A program made the position numbers and the translations under genes. Below are positions 25,877 to 34,336 of a stretch of 64,000 bases of DNA, one piece after another; within the stretch, counting starts at the first letter, position 1, and each line of letters opens with the position of its first letter. A model generated the notes under the pieces. It did not search any database. It was not told the origin of the DNA and saw nothing but the letters and a program-made list of their open reading frames with translations. Source of the DNA: Chlorobiota bacterium (GTDB taxonomy: Bacteria > Bacteroidota > Ignavibacteria > OLB7); contig JAEUSP010000055.1 of NCBI GenBank assembly GCA_016788565.1, forward strand, positions 1-64,000, in the 5' to 3' direction.

Positions 25877-27892
25877 TTACTCCCGCGCGTCCGGCACGGC
25901 GTGTTCAATGGCTTCGTGGTGCTTAATCTCGATGGCCGCCTCCTGGTGCGCTTTTGCCGCCAGCTTCTCCACGTTGTTCAGATCGTAGAAATCGGCGATG
26001 ATTTCATCCAGCGATTGCATCCCCTTATCCCCCTCGCCATGCACCCGCACCGATGCCGACTCAGCCTCCTGCTCTTTTGCTCCAACAATCAGCATGTACG
26101 GGATTTTCTGCATCTCGGCTTCCCGAATTTTGTAGCCTAATTTCTCCGAACGGCTATCCAACTCCACACGGAACCCTAAGCCATCAAGCCGCTGCTGCAC
26201 CTGCTGGGCGTACTCCATGTAGTGCTCCGATAATGGCAGCACAATCGCCTGGACCGGAGCCAGCCAGAAGGGGAATTTCCCTGCGTAATGTTCAATCAAC
26301 ACCCCGATAAACCGCTCAAGCGAGCCGAACGGTGCGCGGTGGATCATCACCGGGCGGTGCTTTTGGCCATCCGAGCCGGTATATTCAAGGTTGAAGCGTT
26401 CCGGCAAATTGTAGTCCAGCTGAAGCGTGCCAAGCTGCCACTGGCGGCCAATGGCATCGCGCACCATGAAGTCAATTTTGGGGCCGTAGAAGGCTGCTTC
26501 ACCAATCCCAATTTTAAACTCCAAACCAACGGCTTCGGCAACTTTCAGCAGTGCGGCTTCGGCGGTTTCCCACAGTTCATCGCGGCCAACGTACTTCGTC
26601 TTGTTGTCGGGGTCGCGCAGGCTTAGGCGGATGGTGAAATCCTTGAAGCCAAGCACCGACATCACGAACTTGATTAATCCAAGCACGCTCTGCAATTCCT
26701 GCTCAACTTGGTCGGGCCGGACGAACAGGTGCGAGTCATCCACCGTGAACCCGCGCACGCGCGTCAGTCCGTTCAACTGTCCCGATTTCTCGTACCGATA
26801 CACCGTCCCAAACTCGGCCAACCGGACCGGCAAATCGCGGTAGCTGCGCGGCTTGCTGGCAAAGATGTGGCAGTGGTGCGGGCAGTTCATCGGCTTCAGT
26901 AGATACTCCTCATTTTCCTCCAGCTTAATCGGCGTGAACTGGCTTTCGGCGTAGTAGGGGTAATGCCCGCTGGTGCGGTACAGATCCAAATTGCCGATGT
27001 GTGGCGTAACCACTGGCGTGTATCCCCGCTTCTTTTGCTCGGCCCGCAGGAACCCTTCCAGCGTCTCGCGCAGGGCGGTTCCTTTTGGCAACCACAGCGG
27101 CAATCCAAGCCCAATTTCTGGCGTGATCAGGAAAAGCTCAAGCTCGCGTCCAAGTTTGCGGTGATCCCGTTTTTTTGCTTCCTCCAGCATCACCATGTGT
27201 TCATCCAGCATGGATTTTTTGGGGAAGCTGACCCCATACACCCGCTGCAACTGCTTCCGCTTGATGTCGCCACGCCAGTACGCGCTGCTGACAGATGTTA
27301 GCTTCACCGCCTTAATCATCCCCGTGGAAGGGACGTGCGTGCCACGGCACAGGTCGGTGAAATTCCCCTGCTGATAGAGTGTTATCTCACGGTCTTTGAA
27401 ATCCTCCAGCAACTCCAACTTGTACTCATCCCCTTTTTGCTGGAAGTAAGCAACCGCTTCCTCCCACGTGACCGGAACCCGTTTGAACTTGCTATCGGCC
27501 TTTGCTAATTCGGCCATTTTTGCTTCCACCGTCGCCAAATCCTCGTGCGTCAAAACGTGGCCGTCCGCGATATCCATGTCATAGTAGAAGCCGTTTTCCA
27601 CGGGTGGGCCAATGCCGAACTTGGTTCCGGGGAACAGTGCCTCGATAGCCTCGGCCATCAAGTGCGCGCTGCTGTGCCAGAAGATTGCTTTCCCTTCTTC
27701 ATCGTCGAACTTGACAAAGCGGATGAAGGCATCTTCGGTGATGGTGCGGCTAAGGTCGTAGGGTTGATCGTTGACGAAGATGCCAAGGACGTTCCGGGCC
27801 AGGCCGGAGCTAATCGCTTCGGCGATCTCCATCCCCGTCACCCCGTCGTGGAACTCACGGACCGAGCCGTCCAACAGTGTGATGTGGATCAT
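25877..27892 (-). CDS. thrS: Threonyl-tRNA synthetase
   Basis: 671 residues from ATG at 27892, which has AGGAGA nine bases upstream; the ORF extends further 5' but through the leader hairpin. It charges tRNA-Thr. An N-terminal TGS domain (MIHITLLDGSVREF) is followed by the editing domain (FWHSSAHLMAEAI, with a C in RGTHV-like LCRGTHVPSTG) and the class II catalytic core. Core motifs include LRPMNCPHH-like LLKPMNCPHHCHIF, GTVYRYEKSGQLNGLTRVRGF and HRAPFGSLERF. The C-terminal anticodon-binding domain is VQAIVLPLSEHYMEYAQQVQ. The leader upstream (27893-28012) looks like a transcription attenuator. thrS is convergent with the phosphatase gene and divergent from purine nucleoside phosphorylase. 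Confidence 0.97.
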   Translation of the reverse strand: MIHITLLDGSVREFHDGVTGMEIAEAISSGLARNVLGIFVNDQPYDLSRTITEDAFIRFVKFDDEEGKAIFWHSSAHLMAEAIEALFPGTKFGIGPPVENGFYYDMDIADGHVLTHEDLATVEAKMAELAKADSKFKRVPVTWEEAVAYFQQKGDEYKLELLEDFKDREITLYQQGNFTDLCRGTHVPSTGMIKAVKLTSVSSAYWRGDIKRKQLQRVYGVSFPKKSMLDEHMVMLEEAKKRDHRKLGRELELFLITPEIGLGLPLWLPKGTALRETLEGFLRAEQKKRGYTPVVTPHIGNLDLYRTSGHYPYYAESQFTPIKLEENEEYLLKPMNCPHHCHIFASKPRSYRDLPVRLAEFGTVYRYEKSGQLNGLTRVRGFTVDDSHLFVRPDQVEQELQSVLGLIKFVMSVLGFKDFTIRLSLRDPDNKTKYVGRDELWETAEAALLKVAEAVGLEFKIGIGEAAFYGPKIDFMVRDAIGRQWQLGTLQLDYNLPERFNLEYTGSDGQKHRPVMIHRAPFGSLERFIGVLIEHYAGKFPFWLAPVQAIVLPLSEHYMEYAQQVQQRLDGLGFRVELDSRSEKLGYKIREAEMQKIPYMLIVGAKEQEAESASVRVHGEGDKGMQSLDEIIADFYDLNNVEKLAAKAHQEAAIEIKHHEAIEHAVPDARE

Positions 27893-27917
27893 TGTGATCG
27901 CTCTCCTGAAAAATGAA

Positions 27918-28003
27918 AAAGGCAACGAGCGCACGCCTGTGTTGTTCGCTCATTGCCCTTCGTCAGTTCAATGGAATTGGTGTAGCCAGTACAACAGGCG
28001 TGC
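27918..28003 (-). promoter_or_regulatory. thrS leader: terminator hairpin with competing upstream segment (candidate attenuator)
   Basis: On the minus strand a 14-bp stem with two G-U pairs (arms 27947-27960 and 27918-27931) closes a 15-nt loop. It is followed by TTTTTCATTTTT just before the thrS SD. An upstream segment GCACGCCTGTTGT (27991-28003) is complementary to ACAACACAGGCGTGC (27931-27945), which occupies the loop and the first base of the 3' arm; 13 bp form with a 2-nt bulge. The two pairings overlap and compete. No threonine-codon run or T-box consensus is visible. Confidence 0.6.
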
Positions 28004-28018
28004 AGATTTTTGTTGCCG

Positions 28019-28045
28019 CGAAGATACGCCAACCGCTGCCGCCAA
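28019..28045 (-). promoter_or_regulatory. thrS promoter, TTG-N16-TATCTTCG
   Basis: Minus strand: TTG at 28045-28043 and TATCTTCG at 28026-28019. This places the transcript start near 28012 and gives a leader of about 120 nt. Confidence 0.55.
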
Positions 28046-28104
28046 TGCAACCGCCAACGCAGCTACGATTGTGAAAAAATTAGCTTCATCATAGATTGCT
28101 CTCC

Positions 28105-28872
28105 ATGATTTTGCAACCACTTGCCAGCCAACTTGCATCTTTGGGCATTCAACGCCTTTCCACCCTTGTGGTGCTTGGCAGCGGGATGGGGGGCGCGTTC
28201 GCCGATTCCGAATTGACCCCCGTTGCCACGCTCCCAACCGGCGTGGCCGGGCATCGGGGGGTGCTGGCAATGCTGGGAAATCCAACCGATGGAGTGCTGC
28301 TTTCGCTGGGGCGGCGGCATCTGTACGAAGGCGTTGGCCGCGCAGAAATTGAATCTACCGTTCGGGCGGCTGCGGCTTGCGGGGCGCGGCGGTTAGTGCT
28401 TGCCAACGCCGCCGGCGGCCTGAACCCACATCTGAACATCGGCGACCTGATGCTGATAACCACCGCCGTTGCCATGCCGATGACCAAGCTCCCGAATGGA
28501 GTTCCAAACCAGTGCAGTTTTTCCACCGAACGATACCCCGCGATTGAATCGGCGGCGTTGGATGCTGGGGCCCGTTTGCGGCGTGGCAGCTACGCAATGG
28601 CCACCGGCCCCAGCTACGAAACCCGCGCCGAAATTCGGATGCTCCGCCGGCTTGGTGCCGATGCCGTCGGGATGTCCACCTTGATTGAAGCCACAGCCGG
28701 AATAGAGTGCGGAATGGAGGTGGTCGGGATGTCGCTTATCACCAACATCGCCAGCGAAACCCCAGCCGAAACTCTGGATCACCACCATGTGGTGGTGCAA
28801 GGGGGGATGGCGGTCGCAAAGGTTAGAAGGGTGGTTGAGGTGATGTTGGGGGAGTTGAGAATGGATGATTGA
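28105..28872 (+). CDS. Purine nucleoside phosphorylase
   Basis: 255 residues from ATG 28105. It splits purine nucleosides with phosphate in purine salvage. Motifs of the trimeric PNP/MTAP family are LVVLGSGMGG, LSLGRRHLYEG (phosphate and His-Tyr loop), LANAAGGLNPHLNIGDLMLITTA, GSYAMATGPSYETRAEIRML and AVGMSTLIEATAG. The last serine/threonine pair and ITNIAS contact the base and suggest a guanosine/inosine-type PNP. A TTG at 28096 is less likely as start. It is divergent from thrS, with a shared upstream region of about 210 bases. Confidence 0.93.
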   Translation: MILQPLASQLASLGIQRLSTLVVLGSGMGGAFADSELTPVATLPTGVAGHRGVLAMLGNPTDGVLLSLGRRHLYEGVGRAEIESTVRAAAACGARRLVLANAAGGLNPHLNIGDLMLITTAVAMPMTKLPNGVPNQCSFSTERYPAIESAALDAGARLRRGSYAMATGPSYETRAEIRMLRRLGADAVGMSTLIEATAGIECGMEVVGMSLITNIASETPAETLDHHHVVVQGGMAVAKVRRVVEVMLGELRMDD

Positions 28873-28940
28873 GACGGCTCATTAGACTCGGAACAAATGG
28901 TTCGTAAGAATCCAGGTATCGTACACTCAAACTCACGCCT

Positions 28941-29072
28941 CGTCATCGCGAGGAGTCTTCGACGAAGCGATCTCGCGGATTTCTGGGAGAGCGTCGGACA
29001 CCGTGCTGGCCGCGAAATGGGCTTGGGCCGCTGCTTCTCGGTGGCACGTCGCTATCGCTCCTCGCGATGACG
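28941..29072. repeat. 132-bp element with 15-bp perfect terminal inverted repeats
   Basis: CGTCATCGCGAGGAG (28941-28955) and CTCCTCGCGATGACG (29058-29072) are exact inverse complements. Between them are GACGAAGCGATCTCGCGG and GGCACGTCGCTATCG, typical of a widespread GTCATCGCGAGGAG repeat. A decayed MITE-like TIR lies at 28885-28911. The rest of 28873-29173 shows no gene. Confidence 0.8.
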
Positions 29073-29173
29073 AAAGAAGGCGGGAGAGGGGGTGGGGTGT
29101 GAGATGTGAGGGGTGAGGGAAAACACCGCACCCTGCCTCTCAGCTCTTTACGAAATCCCACTTGTCCCTTTTG

Positions 29174-29181
29174 TACTTTTG
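29174..29181 (+). promoter_or_regulatory. Candidate -7 element TACTTTTG
   Basis: It lies 64 bases before ATG 29245. It argues against the longer reading frame start at 29113, which would be upstream of the transcript. Confidence 0.5.
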
Positions 29182-29244
29182 CCCACCGAACAATCGGCCT
29201 TATTTCTTCCGAGCTTCCCTGAATCTGCCAAATCGAACTTGCCA

Positions 29245-30258
29245 ATGCGCCACATTGACCCAGCCACAATCCACCACAGCGAATCGCACCGCTATTTGCT
29301 GAGTTGCGTTGCCCCGCGCCCAATCGCGTTTGCCGGAACAGTGGATTCCGAAGGCCGCCCAAATCTTGCGCCGTTCTCCTTCTTCAACGCTTTTGGGGCC
29401 AATCCCCCGGTGGTTGCTTTTTCTCCGGCGTTTCGCGGGACCGATGGCAGCGCAAAGCACACGCTGATGAATGTGCTGGCCACGGGTGAGTTCACCATTT
29501 CGGTGGTCAGTTATTCGATGGTGGAGCAGATCAGCCTTGCCTCGTGCGACTTCCCCGAAGGGGTGGATGAGTTCCTGAAAGCTGGGTTCACGAAACTTCC
29601 AAGCCACAAAATCAAGCCGCCGGGCGTGGCTCAGTCGCCGATGGTGATGGAGTGCAAATTGCTCCACCACATCCCGGTGGGGAATGCGGCTGGTTCGGCC
29701 AATATCCTGATTGGGGAGGTGGTGATGTTCCACCTGCGGGAATCAATTTTCGATGGCCAATATCCCAGCGCCGATCGCCTGGACCTTGTTGCACGGATGG
29801 GGGGGCCGCAGTACTGCCGTGCCAGCGGGCCAGCCGTGTTCACCCTTGCCAAGCCAACCCACAACGGCATCGGGTTCGACGCGCTTCCGGGGGGCTTGCT
29901 GGAAAGCACAATTCTTACCGGCAACGATCTGGCAAAACTGGCCGGAGTGAAGCAGATCCCTGATCTTTCAGCAGCCCAAGCGTTCATCGCAACCGAGCTT
30001 GCAAGCCTTGCTGCAAACGTCCCCGATGATCTGGACAGTGAGCTTCGGGTTGGCACGCCGGAGCGTGCGTTCAAGGCGTTTCTGGCCGGGAAAATTGGGG
30101 GAGACCACTGGGCCGGGAACGACACCGCCACGCTGCATCGCATCATCCAAGGTTTTCTGAAAAAGAACGACGTGACGAACGCTTGGAACTGCGCACTTGC
30201 CGAAGCATTGCTTCCCCAACCGGAGGCAGCCCCAGCCGCAACGAACGATCAACACTAA
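29245..30258 (+). CDS. Flavin reductase family protein with C-terminal helical extension
   Basis: 337 residues from ATG 29245, downstream of the TACTTTTG promoter element. The FMN-binding split-barrel is in the first 200 residues: LLSCVAPRPIAFAGTVDSEG, NLAPFSFFNAFGANPPVVAF, HTLMNVLATGEFTISVVSY and SPMVMECKLL. These are typical of the flavin reductase-like family (DIM6/NTAB). The usual members are about 200 residues. Here about 130 extra residues follow, predicted mostly helical (LAKLAGVKQIPDLSAAQAFIA, AFKAFLAGKIGGDHWAGND). The function of this tail is unknown. The M61 peptidase gene follows 30 bases downstream and may be co-transcribed. Confidence 0.8.
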   Translation: MRHIDPATIHHSESHRYLLSCVAPRPIAFAGTVDSEGRPNLAPFSFFNAFGANPPVVAFSPAFRGTDGSAKHTLMNVLATGEFTISVVSYSMVEQISLASCDFPEGVDEFLKAGFTKLPSHKIKPPGVAQSPMVMECKLLHHIPVGNAAGSANILIGEVVMFHLRESIFDGQYPSADRLDLVARMGGPQYCRASGPAVFTLAKPTHNGIGFDALPGGLLESTILTGNDLAKLAGVKQIPDLSAAQAFIATELASLAANVPDDLDSELRVGTPERAFKAFLAGKIGGDHWAGNDTATLHRIIQGFLKKNDVTNAWNCALAEALLPQPEAAPAATNDQH

Positions 30259-30288
30259 CTCAATCAATAGAGAATCAACCGCACATTC

Positions 30289-32097
30289 ATGGCCTACAAC
30301 ATCGAGCAAACCGACGCACAACTACTTGGAACCACTGCCGCAATCCGCTACCGGCTAACCTTCCCACAGGCAGCACAGCACTTGGTAAATGTGGAGATGG
30401 AGGTTGACACCGAAGCGGGGGAACTAACGCTGGCGCTCCCCAATTGGATACCAGGTTCGTACAAGGTTCGCGACTTCATCAGCAATCAGGGAGACCTGCA
30501 AGTGGCCGCCCCCGACGGCACCTTACTCACCCCAGAATGGAGTTCCAAAAACCGTTTCACCGTGCAAGTTCCCACCGCAGGAACGGTGCGGGCTTCCTGG
30601 AATTGGTACGGGAACGAGCGTTCGGTTCGGCTTAGCCACATCAACCGCTTCCATGCGTTCATCAATCCGGCAAACGTGATGATGTACGTCCAGGGGCGCA
30701 CCCAGGAAGTTCATCACGTAGAAATTCACAACCCGTGGTCGCAGATCAGCACGCCACTTTCGCCGGTGCGCACGGGCGTGTGGGGGGCATTGAACTACGA
30801 CATCCTGGTGGATTCGCCAATGGAGCTTGGCGACCATTTTGTTGCGTCGTTTCAACTGCACGGAGCAACCCACGAAGTGGCGGTGATTGGCGCAGGCGAT
30901 TTCGACCACGAGTGGATTGTGGATCAATGCAAAATCATTGTGGACACCGCCGTGAAGTTGTGGGGGCGGCTTCCGTACGATCGCTACGTGTTTATCAACC
31001 AGCTTCTTAGCGGGTTGTACGGCGGGCTTGAACATTCCCGTTGTTCGGTGAATATCTTCGATTCAGAAATTTTTAACGATAGCGACCGCGCCGTGAAATT
31101 TTTGGGATTGCTCTGCCACGAGTACTTCCACCTTTGGAACGTGAAGCGGATTCGCCCGATTGAATTCGGCCCGTTCGACTACGACCGCGAAATCTACTCC
31201 AGCATGTTGTGGCTTGCCGAGGGCTGCACCAGCTACTACGACGACCTGATGACCTACCGCTGCGGATTCTACACCCGTGGCGAATATCTGCGAACCCTAA
31301 GCAGCGACCACCTTGCCACGCTGATGGCGATTCCCGGGCGCAAGGCAATGTCCATCAAGGATAGCTCGTTTCTGGCATGGGTGAAGCTCTACGTCCCAAC
31401 CCCCGACCAGAACAACCGGCAAGTAAGCTACTACCTGAAAGGGGGGGTGATCTTCCTGCTGCTCGATCTTCTGATTATCTCCGAATCGAACGGCGCAGCA
31501 ACAATGGACGACGGGCTGCGGGCATTGATGGCACGGTACGAGGCCAACCCAGCCGTTGGCCTGACCGAAGATGAGTTCATCCAGATTGTGAGCCAGGCAA
31601 CGGGGGTGGAGATTGGAACCCACCTGCGCGGCTGGCTTGCCAGCACCGACGAGCTTCCGCTTGCCGAATATCTGGGGCGGTTTGGGTTGGAGTGGAAAAG
31701 GAGCATTGCAACATCCGAGCCGCAAAATTTTGGCGAGAGCCTTCCATACCAACGCCCGTTCCCAGCAACGTGGGGGGGATTGCAGGTGGAGGAGATCAAA
31801 ACTGGATTGAAGGTCAGCCGCGTGATCCGCGATTCCCCCGCCGAGCGCGCCGGCTTGGGTGCCGATGATGAGGTGCTGGCCCTGAACGGAGTTCGTGTGG
31901 GAAGCAGTAAACAGTGGGATGCCGTCTATCGTGGAGTCTTGTTGTCCGGAAAGCCGATGGAGATTATTGCGGCAACGGAAGGCCGGGTCTATCAGGCAAC
32001 CATGCAGCCGGAAGAGCGGGTGGTGTGGGAGCTAACCCGCAAACCGGAACCAACCGAACAAGAACAGCGGCTGATGGATATTTGGCTGGCCCGTTGA
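30289..32097 (+). CDS. M61-family metallopeptidase with PDZ domain
   Basis: 602 residues. The zinc motif HEYFH is at 277-281 within LLCHEYFHLWNVKRIRP. Upstream is LYGGLEHSRCS, the family's substrate motif, and downstream WLAEGCTSYYDDL carries the third zinc ligand glutamate. An N-terminal domain of about 150 residues (LPNWIPGSYKVRDF) is standard for glycyl-aminopeptidases of this family. A PDZ domain near 500-580 (VSRVIRDSPAERAGLGADDEVLALNGVRV) follows. No signal peptide is visible, so it is probably cytosolic. M61 enzymes remove N-terminal Gly or Ala from peptides. A peptide ABC transporter is encoded just downstream. Confidence 0.93.
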   Translation: MAYNIEQTDAQLLGTTAAIRYRLTFPQAAQHLVNVEMEVDTEAGELTLALPNWIPGSYKVRDFISNQGDLQVAAPDGTLLTPEWSSKNRFTVQVPTAGTVRASWNWYGNERSVRLSHINRFHAFINPANVMMYVQGRTQEVHHVEIHNPWSQISTPLSPVRTGVWGALNYDILVDSPMELGDHFVASFQLHGATHEVAVIGAGDFDHEWIVDQCKIIVDTAVKLWGRLPYDRYVFINQLLSGLYGGLEHSRCSVNIFDSEIFNDSDRAVKFLGLLCHEYFHLWNVKRIRPIEFGPFDYDREIYSSMLWLAEGCTSYYDDLMTYRCGFYTRGEYLRTLSSDHLATLMAIPGRKAMSIKDSSFLAWVKLYVPTPDQNNRQVSYYLKGGVIFLLLDLLIISESNGAATMDDGLRALMARYEANPAVGLTEDEFIQIVSQATGVEIGTHLRGWLASTDELPLAEYLGRFGLEWKRSIATSEPQNFGESLPYQRPFPATWGGLQVEEIKTGLKVSRVIRDSPAERAGLGADDEVLALNGVRVGSSKQWDAVYRGVLLSGKPMEIIAATEGRVYQATMQPEERVVWELTRKPEPTEQEQRLMDIWLAR

Positions 32098-32107
32098 TCG
32101 TACTTAT

Positions 32108-32226
32108 AGGCTATTGAAGATAGTTTGCGAGAACCCTATACTTGTCATTCCCGCGAAAGCGGGAATCCATAGGAGTAGTGCTACTTCTCGGTTAGTTGAG
32201 TTTCGCAAATCACTGTGCTTCAAACA
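32108..32226. repeat. MITE-like element, copy B, around a GTCATTCCCGCGAAAGCGGGAAT palindrome
   Basis: The outer arms AGATAGTTTGCGAGA (left) and TTTCGCAAATCACTGTGCTT (right, 32201-32220) are inverted and similar to the TIRs at 62242-62355. The centre holds the palindrome CCCGCGAAAGCGGG near 32150. It occupies most of the 265-base gap after the peptidase gene. Confidence 0.65.
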
Positions 32227-32295
32227 GGTTTTCAGCCTACACCGATTCAGCCTAATGCCACTCGGCGAAGGTAGGAAGGTAGAAAAGGTTTTCGC

Positions 32296-32303
32296 TATCT
32301 TCG
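32296..32303 (+). promoter_or_regulatory. Candidate -7 element TATCTTCG
   Basis: It is 60 bases before the ATG of the peptide-binding lipoprotein gene. No TTG is found at 17 nt upstream. Confidence 0.45.
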
Positions 32304-32362
32304 CCACGTCATAACAGCATCTGCACCAAACTCAATCAATAGACCTTCTTCAACAAACAACC

Positions 32363-34162
32363 ATGAACAACCAGAATCGTTTCCGCCAACTGTTCGCGCT
32401 GCTTTGCGTGGCGGCTCCGTTGGCATTTACCGCGTGTGGTGGGGGGGAGAACAACGGTGGCACAACCACAGGGGACGCTGGCGCGCCAGTGCAAGGGGAT
32501 TGGGTAATCATCCACAGCACCGCCGACCCCGAAGATATGCGCGAGCTTGTGGCCACCGATGCCAGCCAGCAGGAGATCATCAGCTACATCTACGACCGGC
32601 TGATGATCCCTAATTGGGAAACGCTTGAGCCAATGCCCTGGCTTGCCGATTCGTTGCCGGTGGTCAGTGCCGACCACTTAACCTACGATTTCCGCCTGAA
32701 GAAAAACGCCAAGTTCAGCGACGGGCAACCGGTAACGGGAAACGATTTTATTTTCACACTGAAAGCAATTAAAAACCCAGAAATTAAAAATGCGGGGCCG
32801 CTGGCGGGATATTACGAGCGGGTAAAATCGGCAGAGTTAATCAATGGCGATCCGTACCATATTCGTTTCACCATGCGCGAGCCATATTTCCTTGCAGCCG
32901 ATTATCTGGGCGGACTTTTTGCGATGCCAAAGCATATTTTGGATCCGAAAAATTTAACCGACAAGATGACCTTTGATGAATTAAATGCTGGAAAATCAAG
33001 CAACCCAGTAGTCCAGGAATTTGCTGATTGGTATCAATCCAGCGATAAGGCATTTAATAAGGCAATTTTGGTTGGCTCAGGGCCATACATGTTTGACAGC
33101 TACAAGCAGTACAACAACATCACCCTTGTGCGGAATCCAAACTATTGGAACAAGGAGAGTAAGTACGGAAAGGGCTATCCAGATAAAATTATCTGGAAGA
33201 CAATCCAAGAGCACGTTGCGGCAATCAATGACTTGCGTTCTGGCGAAATTGATGTTATCCCAACAATGCCAAAAGTGTTGTACAAGCAGCAGAAACCACA
33301 ATTCGCTGGCCGGAATATCTCACCAGCGGAATATGATTATCCAAGCTATAATTACATCGGCTACAATCAAAAGAAGGCATTATTTCAGGATAAGGCGGTT
33401 CGCCAAGCATTAGCGCGGGCAATTAACCGCGACGAAATCGTTAATAACGTCTATTTCGGTTTTGCACGGGCAATTCAATCGCCGATATTTTACAAACGGC
33501 CAGAATGCGACAGCACAATACCGCTTATCAAATACAATCTTGAAGAAGCAAAAAAAATGCTGGCCGATGCAGGATGGAACGATAGCGATGGAGATGGAGT
33601 TCTGGATAAGGTGATAAATGGGCAAAAAACAGATTTTAAATTTACCATCATGCTGACCACTGCAAGCAAGCCAACGGTGGATCAGATAGCCCAGATTTTT
33701 ATCAGTGAGCTGAAGAAAATTGGAATTGAAGCATCCACACAAAGCCTTGATTGGGCAATTTTCCTGAAGAACACGCGCGCTGGTGATTACGATGCCTACA
33801 TTGGCGCTTGGGCAATGGACATCACCGAAGGGGATAACTACCAACTGTTCCACTCCAAATCCATCGGTGCCGGCTCGAATTATGTGTTCTGGCGGAACCC
33901 AACGGCCGATTCGCTGATTGAAGCAATCCGGACAGAATTCGATCAGGCAAAGCGGTTTGAGATTACCAAGCAGTTCCAGCGTGTATTTAACGAGGATCAG
34001 CCTTACAATCTGCTGGTATCGTCGAAGGCTACCGGGGGATATAGCAACCGCTACCAAAACGTGACGTGGTACGCGCAACGCCCGTGCTTCCTTGCCAACA
34101 CCTGGTGGGTTCCGCTGACGGCACAGAAGTATAAAGCCCAGCAGCCGGTGGCGATGAACTAA
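32363..34162 (+). CDS. Peptide-type ABC transporter substrate-binding lipoprotein (SBP family 5)
   Basis: 599 residues. Lipoprotein signal with lipobox TAC at C25 (FTACGGG). Family 5 (OppA/DppA) signatures are DRLMIPNWETLEPMPWLADS, YDFRLKKNAKFSDGQPVTGNDFIFTLKAIKNP and VRQALARAINRDEIVNNVYFG. Near residue 400 is the Ca-loop-like AGWNDSDGDGVLDK common in this family. It captures oligopeptides or similar ligands outside the inner membrane. Two permease genes follow, but a hairpin (34196-34228) and a separate promoter lie between. Codon use in the middle third (about 32760-33700) is noticeably more AT-rich than at the ends. Confidence 0.92.
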   Translation: MNNQNRFRQLFALLCVAAPLAFTACGGGENNGGTTTGDAGAPVQGDWVIIHSTADPEDMRELVATDASQQEIISYIYDRLMIPNWETLEPMPWLADSLPVVSADHLTYDFRLKKNAKFSDGQPVTGNDFIFTLKAIKNPEIKNAGPLAGYYERVKSAELINGDPYHIRFTMREPYFLAADYLGGLFAMPKHILDPKNLTDKMTFDELNAGKSSNPVVQEFADWYQSSDKAFNKAILVGSGPYMFDSYKQYNNITLVRNPNYWNKESKYGKGYPDKIIWKTIQEHVAAINDLRSGEIDVIPTMPKVLYKQQKPQFAGRNISPAEYDYPSYNYIGYNQKKALFQDKAVRQALARAINRDEIVNNVYFGFARAIQSPIFYKRPECDSTIPLIKYNLEEAKKMLADAGWNDSDGDGVLDKVINGQKTDFKFTIMLTTASKPTVDQIAQIFISELKKIGIEASTQSLDWAIFLKNTRAGDYDAYIGAWAMDITEGDNYQLFHSKSIGAGSNYVFWRNPTADSLIEAIRTEFDQAKRFEITKQFQRVFNEDQPYNLLVSSKATGGYSNRYQNVTWYAQRPCFLANTWWVPLTAQKYKAQQPVAMN

Positions 34163-34195
34163 CGCGGCTTGCCCGCCGATGCCCGGAGAAAAAAA

Positions 34196-34228
34196 CGCGC
34201 CCCGCCGGCCATTTTGCGGTGGGGCGCG
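34196..34228 (+). terminator. Terminator between binding protein and permease genes
   Basis: CGCGCCCCGCCG (34196-34207) pairs with CGGTGGGGCGCG (34217-34228) over 12 bp with one G-U and a 9-nt loop. GTGGTTTGC follows. Some read-through is likely because the U-run is weak. Confidence 0.7.
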
Positions 34229-34233
34229 GTGGT

Positions 34234-34261
34234 TTGCAGGGGGGAAGTTTGCTTATCTTCG
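34234..34261 (+). promoter_or_regulatory. Permease operon promoter, TTG-N17-TATCTTCG
   Basis: TTG at 34234-34236 and TATCTTCG at 34254-34261 have the same 17-nt spacing as before secA and the L,D-transpeptidase gene. The permease ATG is 75 bases further on. Confidence 0.6.
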
Positions 34262-34336
34262 CCCACCGCTTGGTTCTATCCAACCAACCTTACTCTCACG
34301 TTCACACGAACACTTATCTGGAAGGACACTTGCCCG

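Noticed and set aside
27893-27955. Threonine-rich leader peptide before thrS
   Set aside because: The upstream ATG in the terminator stem opens a frame without a run of threonine codons, so classical leader-peptide attenuation is not supported.
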